A DNA stretch of 25,256 bases, taken from NCBI RefSeq assembly GCF_001279775.1, contig NZ_LGDG01000009.1, positions 1-25,256 of the forward strand, read 5' to 3'. The notes below the pieces were generated by a model. The model was not told the DNA's origin and searched no databases. It was given only the letters and a program-made list of their open reading frames with translations. The stretch is from Streptomyces sp. MMG1533. GTDB taxonomy: Bacteria; Actinomycetota; Actinomycetes; Streptomycetales; Streptomycetaceae. The position numbers and the translations under genes are program-made. Numbering within the stretch: the stretch's first letter is position 1; each line of letters opens with the position of its first letter. Below, in pieces: positions 15,914-25,102 of this stretch.

Positions 15914-17700
15914 CGGGCTGCCTCCTCGGTCCCGGCCATCAGATGGGCGTACTCGGCGTTCGTGCGCAGCAGTTCCTGGTGGGTGCCGACGGCGGCGATC
16001 CGGCCGCCGGAGAGCAGGGCGACCCGGTCGGCGAGCAGGACGGTCGACGGCCGGTGCGCCACGATCAGGCCCGTGGTCTCGGCGAGGACGTCCCGCAGCG
16101 CGGCCTCGACGGCGGCCTCGGTGTGCACGTCCAGAGCGGACAGCGGGTCGTCCAGCACGAGGAACCTCGGCCTGCCGACCACGGCTCTGGCCAACGCCAG
16201 CCGCTGCCGCTGCCCGCCCGACAGACTGTGCCCCTGCTCGCCGACCTGGGTGTCCGTGCCCTGCGGCAACCCGTACACGAAGTCGGCCTGCGCGACGGCC
16301 AGCGCCCGCTCCAACTCGGTCTGCCCTGCGGTGCCTTGAGCCCCCATGAGTACGTTGTCCCCGACCCCGGCGGAGAACAGCGTCGGCTCCTCGAAGGCGA
16401 CGGCCACCTTCGAGCGCAGCTCCTCACGGGACATGCCGGTGATGTCCTCGCCGTCGAGGGTGATCCGCCCGGACGTCACCTCGTGCAGGCGCGGCACCAG
16501 CGCGGTGAGCGTGGTCTTGCCGCTTCCGGTGGCACCGACGAGGGCCATGGACTCGCCGGGGCGGATGTGGAGGTCTATGCGGTCGAGGACCGGGGGTGAG
16601 TCCTCGGGGGCGTCGGGGTAGCGGAACGACACCTCCTGGAACCGCAGCCCGCTGTCCTCGGACCGCGTGGCGGCGGCCGTCGCCTGCGACTCGGGCTCCT
16701 CGTCCATCACCTCGAAGTACCGCTCCGTGGCGGTGGCGGCCTCCTGGCTCATGGCCAGCAGGAACCCGATCGAGTCCACCGGCCACCGCAGCGCAAGTGC
16801 CGTCGAGAGAAAGGCCACCAGCGTCCCCGCCGACAGCTCCCCGTCCGCCACCTGCACGGTGCCCAGCACCAGCGCCACCCCGATCGCCACCTCCGGCAGC
16901 GTCACGATGACGCCCCAGATCGTCGCCAGCAGCCCCGCCTTGCGCAGTTCCGTCCCCCGCAGGGTCCGCGACAGCTCCCGGAACGCCCGTGCCTGACTCC
17001 GGTGCCGCCCGAACCCCTTGATGATCCGGATGCCGAGCACGCTCTCCTCGACGACCGTCGTCAGATCGCCCACCTGGTCCTGTGCCCGCCGTGCCACCTC
17101 GGTGTACCGCGTCTCGAAGACCACGCACGTGACGATCACGGGGATCGCCGGACCGAGGATCACCAGCCCGAGCGACCAGTCCTGGATCAGCATGATCACC
17201 ACGCCGATGACGATCGTCACGCCGTTGACCAGCAGGAACGTCAGCGGAAAGGCGAGGAACATGCGCAGCAGCATCAGGTCCGTCGTGCCCCGGGACAGCA
17301 GCTGTCCCGACGCCCACCGGTCGTGGAAGGCCACCGGCAGCCGCTGGAGATGCCGGTAGAGATCGGCCCGCATCCCCGCCTCGACCCCCGCGAGCGGCCG
17401 CGCCACCAGCCACCGCCGCAGCCCGAACAGCAGCGCCTCCGCGAGCCCGAGCAGCAGCAGGTACAGCGCCCCGAGCCACACCCCCGCCGAATCCCCCTCG
17501 GCGACCGGCCCGTCCACCATCCACTTCAGCACGAGCGGAATCACCAGGCCCGCGCACGAGGCGAGCACCGCGACGAACGCGGCCGTGAACAGCCGTACGC
17601 GCACGGGCCGGACGTACGGCCACAGGCGCAACAGCGTGCGCACGGCCGACCGGTCGCCGGGTTTTTCGGGGTCCTTGGTGGTTGCAGGTGTCGTCGCCAT
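15910..17700 (-). CDS. ABC exporter half-transporter (LSGGQ present, catalytic Glu replaced by Asp)
   Basis: This is a 596-residue TMD-NBD fusion and the first of four ABC genes. Membrane segments lie in about 37-320. The NBD has Walker A GATGSGKTT (Lys395), signature LSGGQRQR (493-500) and switch His549. The Q-loop Gln is replaced by Glu437 (AFEEPTLFS), and the Walker B catalytic Glu is Asp518 (VLDDPLSALD). These changes mark the non-catalytic side of an asymmetric heterodimer with the next gene. The ATG at 17700 has no clear Shine-Dalgarno. TAGGCT, a possible -10, sits about 9 nt upstream, so a leaderless transcript is possible. The 17701-17920 region upstream is rich in inverted repeats and probably holds the operon promoter. 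Confidence 0.93.
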   Translation of the reverse strand: MATTPATTKDPEKPGDRSAVRTLLRLWPYVRPVRVRLFTAAFVAVLASCAGLVIPLVLKWMVDGPVAEGDSAGVWLGALYLLLLGLAEALLFGLRRWLVARPLAGVEAGMRADLYRHLQRLPVAFHDRWASGQLLSRGTTDLMLLRMFLAFPLTFLLVNGVTIVIGVVIMLIQDWSLGLVILGPAIPVIVTCVVFETRYTEVARRAQDQVGDLTTVVEESVLGIRIIKGFGRHRSQARAFRELSRTLRGTELRKAGLLATIWGVIVTLPEVAIGVALVLGTVQVADGELSAGTLVAFLSTALALRWPVDSIGFLLAMSQEAATATERYFEVMDEEPESQATAAATRSEDSGLRFQEVSFRYPDAPEDSPPVLDRIDLHIRPGESMALVGATGSGKTTLTALVPRLHEVTSGRITLDGEDITGMSREELRSKVAVAFEEPTLFSAGVGDNVLMGAQGTAGQTELERALAVAQADFVYGLPQGTDTQVGEQGHSLSGGQRQRLALARAVVGRPRFLVLDDPLSALDVHTEAAVEAALRDVLAETTGLIVAHRPSTVLLADRVALLSGGRIAAVGTHQELLRTNAEYAHLMAGTEEAAR

Positions 17701-17764
17701 CAGCAGCGAGCCTACGGATCGGCACTGACAACGCCCACCGAGTTTTGGCCGTACCCGGATCGGC

Positions 17765-17784
17765 CGCAGGTCCTACGACCTGCG
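17765..17784. terminator. Hairpin in the glgX/ABC intergenic region
   Basis: CGCAGGTC-CTAC-GACCTGCG is a perfect 8-bp stem with a 4-nt loop, between the glgX stop (17921) and the ABC operon start (17700), both on the minus strand. It could be the glgX terminator or part of the ABC promoter region. No T-tract follows. Confidence 0.4.
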
Positions 17785-17787
17785 TGT

Positions 17788-17866
17788 TCGAGGGGTCGCA
17801 CGACGATGACGTGAGGGTGGTGCGGCGAAGACGTGAGGGTCGTGCGACGGCCTCGACCGGTCGAGG
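17788..17866. promoter_or_regulatory. Structured region: long inverted repeat, direct repeats and a 16-bp palindrome
   Basis: An imperfect inverted repeat pairs 17788-17804 (TCGAGGGGTCGCACGAC) with 17839-17856. Inside it GACGTGAGGGT(G/C)GTGCG(G/A)C occurs twice, at 17808-17826 and 17830-17848. A perfect 16-bp palindrome CCTCGACCGGTCGAGG follows at 17851-17866. CGGATCGGC is also repeated at 17715-17723 and 17756-17764. This may be a glgX terminator, an operator for the ABC operon, or both. There is no coding signal in 17701-17920. Confidence 0.45.
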
Positions 17867-17920
17867 GGAAGGCGAAGAGGGAGGGGGCTACGAACACGTC
17901 CACACTGCGGAAGCCCGCTC

Positions 17921-20155
<2,235 letters not shown>

Positions 20156-20307
20156 CTGTCAGCCTCCCACGGCTCGTGGAACGACCCGGGAAAGGGCGTG
20201 CGGCGTCCCGACCGCTGCACCCCCTCGCGTCGTTCTCCCCACTGTTCTGCCCAGAGCTTGGGTCGCACTCACGTTTCCCCGAAGCAGGCCCGGTCGTTGG
20301 GCACGCC
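20156..20307. promoter_or_regulatory. Divergent promoter region between glgX and the first L,D-transpeptidase gene
   Basis: These 152 bp are the only non-coding DNA upstream of both genes, so each promoter should lie here. I found the glgX ribosome site (GGGAGG) but no confident -35/-10 pair or operator. Confidence 0.4.
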
Positions 20308-21552
20308 GTGAGGCACGTAACTGGGCGCGCACGGCGCGCGGGGGTCGCATTGGCCGCCGTACTGACATGGGCAGGACTGCTGGCCGGGGCCACCGGCTGC
20401 ACTACCGACGGCAAGGGCGCCATCGACATCGGCGGGCTCGGCAAGCCCCCCGCACCCGAGGAGGTCATCCGGATCTCGCCGGACGACGGAACCAAAGGGG
20501 TACGTCCCGAGGAGAAGCTCCGGGTGGGGGTGCCCGACGGACGTCTGGAGTCGGTCAAGGTGGTCAGATCCCAGGACGCGCAGGAGTCCCCGGTATCAGG
20601 CCACTTCTCCGACGACGGCCTGAGCTGGGAACCCGACGACCCGAAACTCGCACTGGCCGCCAAGTACACGATCGACGCGGTCGCCCGGGACGGCCACGGC
20701 CGCCGTTCGGCGCGCCACACCACCTTCACGACGCACGTCCCCGCAGAGCGCTTCATCGGATACGTCAGCCCGGAGAACCGCTCCGTCGTCGGCACCGGAA
20801 TGATCGTCTCCCTGGAGTTCAACCGGGAGGTCGAGCACCGCGCGGCCGTCGAACGTGCCATCCACGTCACCGCGCAGCCACCCGTCGAGATCCGCCCGCA
20901 CTGGTTCGACAACGGCCGCCTCGACTTCCGTCCCGAGCAGTACTGGAAGCCCGGCACCCGGGTCACGGTCTCGCTCAGACTGCGAGACGTGGAAAGCTCG
21001 CCCGGGGTCTACGGCCTTCAGTACAAGACGTTCTCCTTCACCGTCGGCCGCAGTCAGGTCTCCCTGGTCGACGCGGCCAAGCACACCATGGAGGTCCGGC
21101 GGGACGGCGAGCTGCTGGCCACTGTGCCGATCACGGCCGGCGCCCCCAAGACGACGACGTACAACGGGAAGATGGTCGTCACCGAGATGTTCGAGCTGAC
21201 CCGGATGAACGGCGCGACGGTCGGCTTCAAGAAGAAGAACGGCAAGGGCGAGTACGACATCCCGGACGTCCCGCACGCCATGCGCCTGACCGACTCCGGC
21301 ACCTTCCTGCACGGCAACTACTGGGCTCCGGACGCCTTCGGGCGGGTCAATGTCAGCCACGGCTGCGTGGGACTGAGGGACGTCAAGGGCGGTGGTTCGG
21401 ACACGCCCGCGGGCTGGTTCTTCGACCGCAGCCTCGTCGGGGACGTCATCGAGGTCGTCCACAGCAATGACAAAGAGGTCGCTCCCGACAACGGGCTCTC
21501 AGGGTGGAATATGGGATGGAAGGCATGGAAGGCGGGCAGTGCGTTGAAGTAA
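20308..21552 (+). CDS. Lipoprotein L,D-transpeptidase (Ig-like domains plus YkuD)
   Basis: This 414-residue cell-wall enzyme forms 3-3 cross-links between meso- or LL-diaminopimelate stems outside the membrane. A lipoprotein signal peptide (RARR, hydrophobic core, lipobox ATGC) puts the lipidated Cys at 31. Two Ig-like domains follow (about 52-144 and 146-247). The YkuD domain (about 249-385) has HGNYW (His335) and SHGCVGLRDVK with His351 and catalytic Cys353. The Trp-rich tail (SGWNMGWKAWKAG) is typical of actinobacterial enzymes of the Mycobacterium LdtA/LdtB type. I chose the GTG at 20308 because it gives a proper signal peptide; its Shine-Dalgarno is weak. A close paralogue lies 173 bp downstream on the same strand. 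Confidence 0.95.
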   Translation: MRHVTGRARRAGVALAAVLTWAGLLAGATGCTTDGKGAIDIGGLGKPPAPEEVIRISPDDGTKGVRPEEKLRVGVPDGRLESVKVVRSQDAQESPVSGHFSDDGLSWEPDDPKLALAAKYTIDAVARDGHGRRSARHTTFTTHVPAERFIGYVSPENRSVVGTGMIVSLEFNREVEHRAAVERAIHVTAQPPVEIRPHWFDNGRLDFRPEQYWKPGTRVTVSLRLRDVESSPGVYGLQYKTFSFTVGRSQVSLVDAAKHTMEVRRDGELLATVPITAGAPKTTTYNGKMVVTEMFELTRMNGATVGFKKKNGKGEYDIPDVPHAMRLTDSGTFLHGNYWAPDAFGRVNVSHGCVGLRDVKGGGSDTPAGWFFDRSLVGDVIEVVHSNDKEVAPDNGLSGWNMGWKAWKAGSALK

Positions 21553-21725
21553 CCCGACCGAGGGGGGGCGGGGTGATCCAACTATCCGTTGAAGTCGGTA
21601 CGGAACAGTGACAATCATGAGCCGCCGACGCCCCTGACCTTGTGGTTACGATGCGCCGATGTGCGCGGCGGTGCGCGCGGGGGAGCGGGGGCCGGGCCGG
21701 GCCAGGCCCCGCGAGGGGAGAAGAC

Positions 21726-22967
21726 TTGAACGTGCGACCGATATCGGGGGCGTCGGTTGACGCGCGGGGGCGGGGCCACAGGGGGCTGTTGGCGCTGATA
21801 CTCGGCGTCCTGCTGCTGGCCGTCACCGCGTGCGGCGGGGGCGGCGGCTCCGACTCCGGGGAGGGGAAGGGGGAGGGCGCGGACTCCTCCCAGGCGGAGA
21901 CCGTACAGTCGAAGGCCGTCGTCTCCATAGCCCCGAAGGACGGCGCCAAGTCCGTCGACACCAGCGGGGCGCTCAAGGTCAGCGTCGCCAAGGGTGAGTT
22001 GACCGAGGTCGAGGTCAAGGACGCCGAGGGCACCGCGGTGGCGGGGAAGATCGCCGCCGACGGTGCGACCTGGACTCCGTCCACCCACCTGGCTTCCGGC
22101 ACCAAGTACACGGTGCACGCGATCGCCAAGGACTCCGAGGGCCGCACGGCAGCCGAGGACTCCAGCTTCACCACCCTCACGCCGCAGAACACGTTCATCG
22201 GCACCTTCACCCCCGAGGACGGTTCGAAGGTCGGCGTCGGAATGCCGTTCTCGATCCGCTTCACCCGGGGCATCACGAACCCCGAGGACGTCGAGAAGGC
22301 CATCAGCATCAAGACCGAGCCGGCCGTCGACGTCGAAGGCCACTGGTTCGGCAACGACCGCCTGGACTTCCGACCCGAGGAGTACTGGAAGGAAGGCACC
22401 AAGGTCACCGTCGACCTCAACCTCGACGGCGTGGAGGGCCGCGACGGCGTCTACGGCAAGCAGGCCAAGACCGTCTCCTTCACCGTCGGCCGCAACCAGG
22501 TCTCGGTCGTGGACGCCGCCAAGCACACGATGAAGGTCATGCAGGACGGCAAGGTCGTCAAGACCATCCCGGTCACCACCGGCAAGCCCGGCTACGACAC
22601 CTGGAACGGCCAGATGGTCATGAGCGAGAAGCTCACGGTGACCCGGATGAACGGCGAGACCGTCGGCTACGGCGGCGAGTACGACATCAAGGACGTCCCG
22701 CACGCCATCCGCCTGACCAACTCCGGCACCTTCATCCACGGCAACTACTGGGGCGGCGGCGCGTTCGGCAACTACAACGCCAGCCACGGCTGCGTGGGCC
22801 TGCGCGACGTGAAGGGCGGCTACGACAGCGGCGTGCCGGCCGCGTGGTTCTTCAACCACTCGATGATCGGCGACGTGGTGGTCGTGAAGAACTCCGACGA
22901 CGCGACGGTCGCGCCCGACAACGGGCTCAACGGCTGGAACATGTCGTGGGAGAAGTGGAAGGCGTAG
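21726..22967 (+). CDS. Lipoprotein L,D-transpeptidase, tandem paralogue
   Basis: This 413-residue enzyme has the same architecture as its neighbour and probably the same reaction in the periplasm-like zone. The lipobox is VTAC with lipidated Cys36, followed by a Gly/Ser/Glu-rich linker (about 37-58) absent from the first copy. Two Ig-like domains lead to the YkuD domain with HGNYW (His338) and SHGCVGLRDVK (His354, catalytic Cys356). The tail GWNMSWEKWKA matches the paralogue. I chose TTG at 21726 because GGAG lies 5 nt upstream; GTG at 21732 is an alternative. The 173-bp gap and its own terminator hairpin suggest it can be expressed separately. The flap region GYGGEYDIKD lacks the Lys-rich insert (FKKKNGKGEYDIPD) seen in the first copy, which may alter substrate contact. 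Confidence 0.95.
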   Translation: MNVRPISGASVDARGRGHRGLLALILGVLLLAVTACGGGGGSDSGEGKGEGADSSQAETVQSKAVVSIAPKDGAKSVDTSGALKVSVAKGELTEVEVKDAEGTAVAGKIAADGATWTPSTHLASGTKYTVHAIAKDSEGRTAAEDSSFTTLTPQNTFIGTFTPEDGSKVGVGMPFSIRFTRGITNPEDVEKAISIKTEPAVDVEGHWFGNDRLDFRPEEYWKEGTKVTVDLNLDGVEGRDGVYGKQAKTVSFTVGRNQVSVVDAAKHTMKVMQDGKVVKTIPVTTGKPGYDTWNGQMVMSEKLTVTRMNGETVGYGGEYDIKDVPHAIRLTNSGTFIHGNYWGGGAFGNYNASHGCVGLRDVKGGYDSGVPAAWFFNHSMIGDVVVVKNSDDATVAPDNGLNGWNMSWEKWKA

Positions 22968-22985
22968 GACTCCTGGCAGACGTAC

Positions 22986-23015
22986 GGCCCTGGTGCGAGG
23001 TATGGCACCGGGGCC
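22986..23015 (+). terminator. Terminator hairpin after the second L,D-transpeptidase
   Basis: GGCCCTGGTGC pairs with GCACCGGGGCC (11 bp, one G-U) across an 8-nt loop, 18 nt after the stop codon. The sequence that follows (GGTTGTCGTTGG) is only weakly T-rich. Confidence 0.75.
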
Positions 23016-23268
23016 GGTTGTCGTTGGTCCCCGTGCTGTGCCTGCCTGGGGGGCAACCCCCGGACCCCCGGCCGGGGTGTGACCGTCTGCGCCGAGTCGG
23101 TTGTCGGTGGTCCCCGTGCTGTGTCTGCCTGGGGGACGACCCCCGGACCCCCGGTTGTCGGTGGTCCCCGTGCTGTGTCTGCCTGGGGGACGACCCCCGG
23201 ACCCCCGGCCGGGGTGTGACCGACTGCACCGAGTCGGTTGTCGTTAGTCCCCGTTAACCTGCCTGCAT
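23016..23268 (+). repeat. Array of 83-bp repeats ending in the enoyl-CoA hydratase leader
   Basis: Copy 1 is 23016-23098 (83 bp). Copy 2 is 23099-23154, cut off after 56 bp. Copy 3 is 23153-23235 (83 bp). Copy 4 (23236-23268) keeps only the first part and runs into the ATG of the hydratase gene. Units start GGTTGTCG(T/G)TGGTCCCCGT and end CCGAGTC. Copies 2 and 3 are identical over the 56 bp shared; copies 1 and 3 differ at 6 of 83 positions. Each full unit contains the GC-rich palindrome CCCCGGCCGGGG. Confidence 0.95.
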
Positions 23269-24034
23269 GACCGTGAATCTCGAAGTCGCCGAGGGCGTCG
23301 GCACCATCCGCCTCGACCGCCCGCCCATGAACGCGCTGGACATCGCCACCCAGGACCGGCTCAAGGAGCTCGCCGAGGAGGCGGGCCGCCGGGACGACGT
23401 ACGGGCGGTGGTGATCTACGGAGGGGAGAAGGTGTTCGCGGCGGGCGCGGACATCAAGGAGATGCAGGCCATGGACCACGCGGCGATGGTCCTGCGTGCC
23501 CGCGCCCTGCAGGACTCGTTCACGGCGGTGGCCCGCATCCCCAAGCCGGTGGTGGCGGCCGTCGCGGGCTATGCGCTGGGCGGCGGTTGCGAGCTGGCGC
23601 TCTGCGCGGACTTCCGGATCGCCGGCGACAACGCCAAGCTGGGCCAGCCGGAGATCCTGCTCGGCCTGATCCCGGGCGCGGGCGGCACCCAGCGCCTGTC
23701 CCGGCTGGTCGGCCCCTCCAAGGCGAAGGACCTGATCTTCACCGGCCGGATGGTGAAGGCGGACGAGGCGCTGACGCTGGGCCTGGTGGACCGGGTGGTC
23801 CCGGCCGACGAGGTGTACACACAGGCGCACGCGTGGGCGGCGAAGCTGGCGCAGGGACCGGCGATCGCACTGCGTGCGGCGAAGGAGTCGATCGACACCG
23901 GCTTGGAGACGGACATCGAGACGGGCCTGGCCGTGGAACGGAACTGGTTCGCGGGCCTGTTCGCCACGGAGGACCGCGAGCGCGGAATGAAGAGCTTTGT
24001 GGAAGAAGGCCCCGGCAAGGCGAAGTTTCTCTGA
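23267..24034 (+). CDS. Enoyl-CoA hydratase/isomerase family protein (crotonase fold)
   Basis: This 255-residue cytoplasmic protein is likely to hydrate trans-2-enoyl-CoA in fatty-acid beta-oxidation. Oxyanion-hole segments are AAGADIKEM (58-66) and GYALGGGCELAL (101-112). Both catalytic glutamates are present: Glu109 (GGGCEL) and Glu129 (GQPEILLGLIPGAGGTQRL). The C-terminal helices (to KAKFL) are complete. The ATG at 23267 has no Shine-Dalgarno; TAACCT, a TAnnnT-type -10, lies 6 nt before it, so it may be leaderless. The leader is the last partial unit of the upstream repeat array. No partner beta-oxidation gene is in the window, so the pathway role is inferred from the family only. Confidence 0.95.
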   Translation: MTVNLEVAEGVGTIRLDRPPMNALDIATQDRLKELAEEAGRRDDVRAVVIYGGEKVFAAGADIKEMQAMDHAAMVLRARALQDSFTAVARIPKPVVAAVAGYALGGGCELALCADFRIAGDNAKLGQPEILLGLIPGAGGTQRLSRLVGPSKAKDLIFTGRMVKADEALTLGLVDRVVPADEVYTQAHAWAAKLAQGPAIALRAAKESIDTGLETDIETGLAVERNWFAGLFATEDRERGMKSFVEEGPGKAKFL

Positions 24035-24094
24035 ACCGCTTGCAATTGACGCGGCGTCTGATCCGGGGTCCCTCGATGGGGCGGTTTATGGGAG

Positions 24095-24127
24095 CCTTAA
24101 GGCAACCTTAAGTCTGCCTTGTCGAGG
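24095..24127. promoter_or_regulatory. Three 11-bp direct repeats (CCTTAAGGCAA, CCTTAAGTCTG, CCTTGTCGAGG)
   Basis: Three contiguous 11-nt units all begin CCTT, and the first two share CCTTAAG. The first two also form a 7-bp dyad (CTTAAGG-CAA-CCTTAAG, 24096-24112). An 11-bp pitch, one helical turn, is the usual layout for OmpR/PhoB-type response regulators, including Streptomyces PhoP, though the unit sequence is not the PhoP consensus. GGCAACC could alternatively be an ECF-sigma -35. The site lies between the hydratase stop and the GHKL ATPase gene, about 150 bp upstream of the latter. Confidence 0.45.
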
Positions 24128-24276
24128 GAGTCTGTCGATTGCCGTCCTCGGAGCCTCCGCCGCAGGTCAGACGGGCTGTTCGAGGCACTGAAGTGCCATC
24201 GGCATATGCCGGACGACCCGCGCGGAATGGCGGATTCCGGGGGGCGTATTCGTCAGGAACGGCCCCGGAGAGCGGA

Positions 24277-24801
24277 GTGGGCGGCCATGATGGGGGCATG
24301 GCGGGGCTGGAGGGTATCGAACAGCCGCGGGGAGAGAGCCGTGCGACCGCGGCGCGCTGGTCTCCGGCGGTCGAGGACGAACGCGCACTCAAGGCACTCG
24401 AACTGTTCGGCAACCCCACGGAGGCGGAGGTTCCGCTGCCGTCCCGCCCCGAGTCCGCGGCAACGGCCCGCCGGCTGGCCCAGGTTGTCGTCCTCCGCCA
24501 GTGGGGCCTCACCCCCAAGATGACCGAAGACGCGGTCTTACTGGTCTCCGAACTCGTCGGCAACGCCGTACGCCACACCGGCGCCCGCGTCTTCGGCCTC
24601 CGCATGCGCCGCCGTCGCGGCTGGATCCGCGTCGAGGTCCGCGACCCGTCCCGGGGCCTGCCGTGTCTGATGCCGGTCCAGGAGATGGACATCAGCGGGC
24701 GGGGGCTGTTCCTGGTGGACAAGCTCTCCGACCGCTGGGGCGTGGACCTGCTGCCGCGAGGCAAGACGACGTGGTTCGAGATGAGGGTGGCGGACCGCTG
24801 A
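24277..24801 (+). CDS. GHKL ATP-binding regulatory protein (anti-sigma factor/RsbW-like kinase)
   Basis: This 174-residue cytoplasmic protein has a single HATPase_c_2 domain (about residues 55-170). The N-box reads E92LVGNAVRH with Asn96, the G1 region is RDPSRGLP (Asp123), and the G2 loop is SGRGLFLVDKLSDRWG (141 onwards). Such stand-alone ATPases in Streptomyces are related to anti-sigma kinases that bind a sigma factor or phosphorylate an anti-anti-sigma partner. No partner gene is adjacent. The GTG start at 24277 has GGAG 6 nt upstream; ATG at 24298 is the main alternative. Codon 88 is TTA (24538-24540), a rare codon read by the bldA tRNA, so the protein is probably made late in development. 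The first 45 residues have no recognised domain. Confidence 0.88.
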   Translation: MGGHDGGMAGLEGIEQPRGESRATAARWSPAVEDERALKALELFGNPTEAEVPLPSRPESAATARRLAQVVVLRQWGLTPKMTEDAVLLVSELVGNAVRHTGARVFGLRMRRRRGWIRVEVRDPSRGLPCLMPVQEMDISGRGLFLVDKLSDRWGVDLLPRGKTTWFEMRVADR

Positions 24802-24872
24802 GGGCGAGCGGTGCCCCGGCGTCGATGCCTGCCTTGCCTTGCCGGGTGCTCCGCCCCTGTGCGCACCGCTCA

Positions 24873-25000
24873 CCTCCAGCCCGTCCGGCGTTCGAGGACG
24901 AGGCCCTTCGGGCCGAAGCGGGGTCTGGGGCGCAGCCCCAGCGGGGTGCGGGGGCAGTGCCCCTGCCGGGGTCGAAGGGGTGGCGCCCCTGGGGATGGGA
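24873..25000. repeat. Streptomyces dispersed intergenic repeat with multiple hairpins
   Basis: The stretch begins CTCCAGCCCGTCCGGCGTTC and contains nested GC hairpins: GGCCC-TTC-GGGCC (24902-24914), CTGGGGC-GCA-GCCCCAG (24925-24941), then further GGGGCA/TGCCCC and GGCGCC pairs. I recognise the pattern from intergenic regions of many Streptomyces genomes. It may end the GHKL ATPase transcript. Apart from the last gene's promoter, I see nothing else in 24802-25102. Confidence 0.75.
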
Positions 25001-25102
25001 CGGGTAGGGGCGGCGGGGGCGAAAGAAAGTCCGCCCGCTCCACGCGACCCGTACCGCCGCCGTTCGGCTGAATCACCCGTTTTCCCCCGTAACCACCCTT
25101 AA

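Noticed and set aside
20236..20307. Earlier in-frame start for the first L,D-transpeptidase
   Set aside because: It would place a long Arg/Pro-rich segment before the lipoprotein signal peptide and overlap the glgX promoter and coding region.
23016..23235. CRISPR array
   Set aside because: The repeated unit is 83 bp with no unique spacers between copies; this is a plain tandem repeat.
24095..24113. Iron box (DmdR/IdeR site)
   Set aside because: Only about 12 of 19 positions fit the TWAGGTWAGSCTWACCTWA consensus; the 11-bp direct-repeat pattern explains the sequence better.
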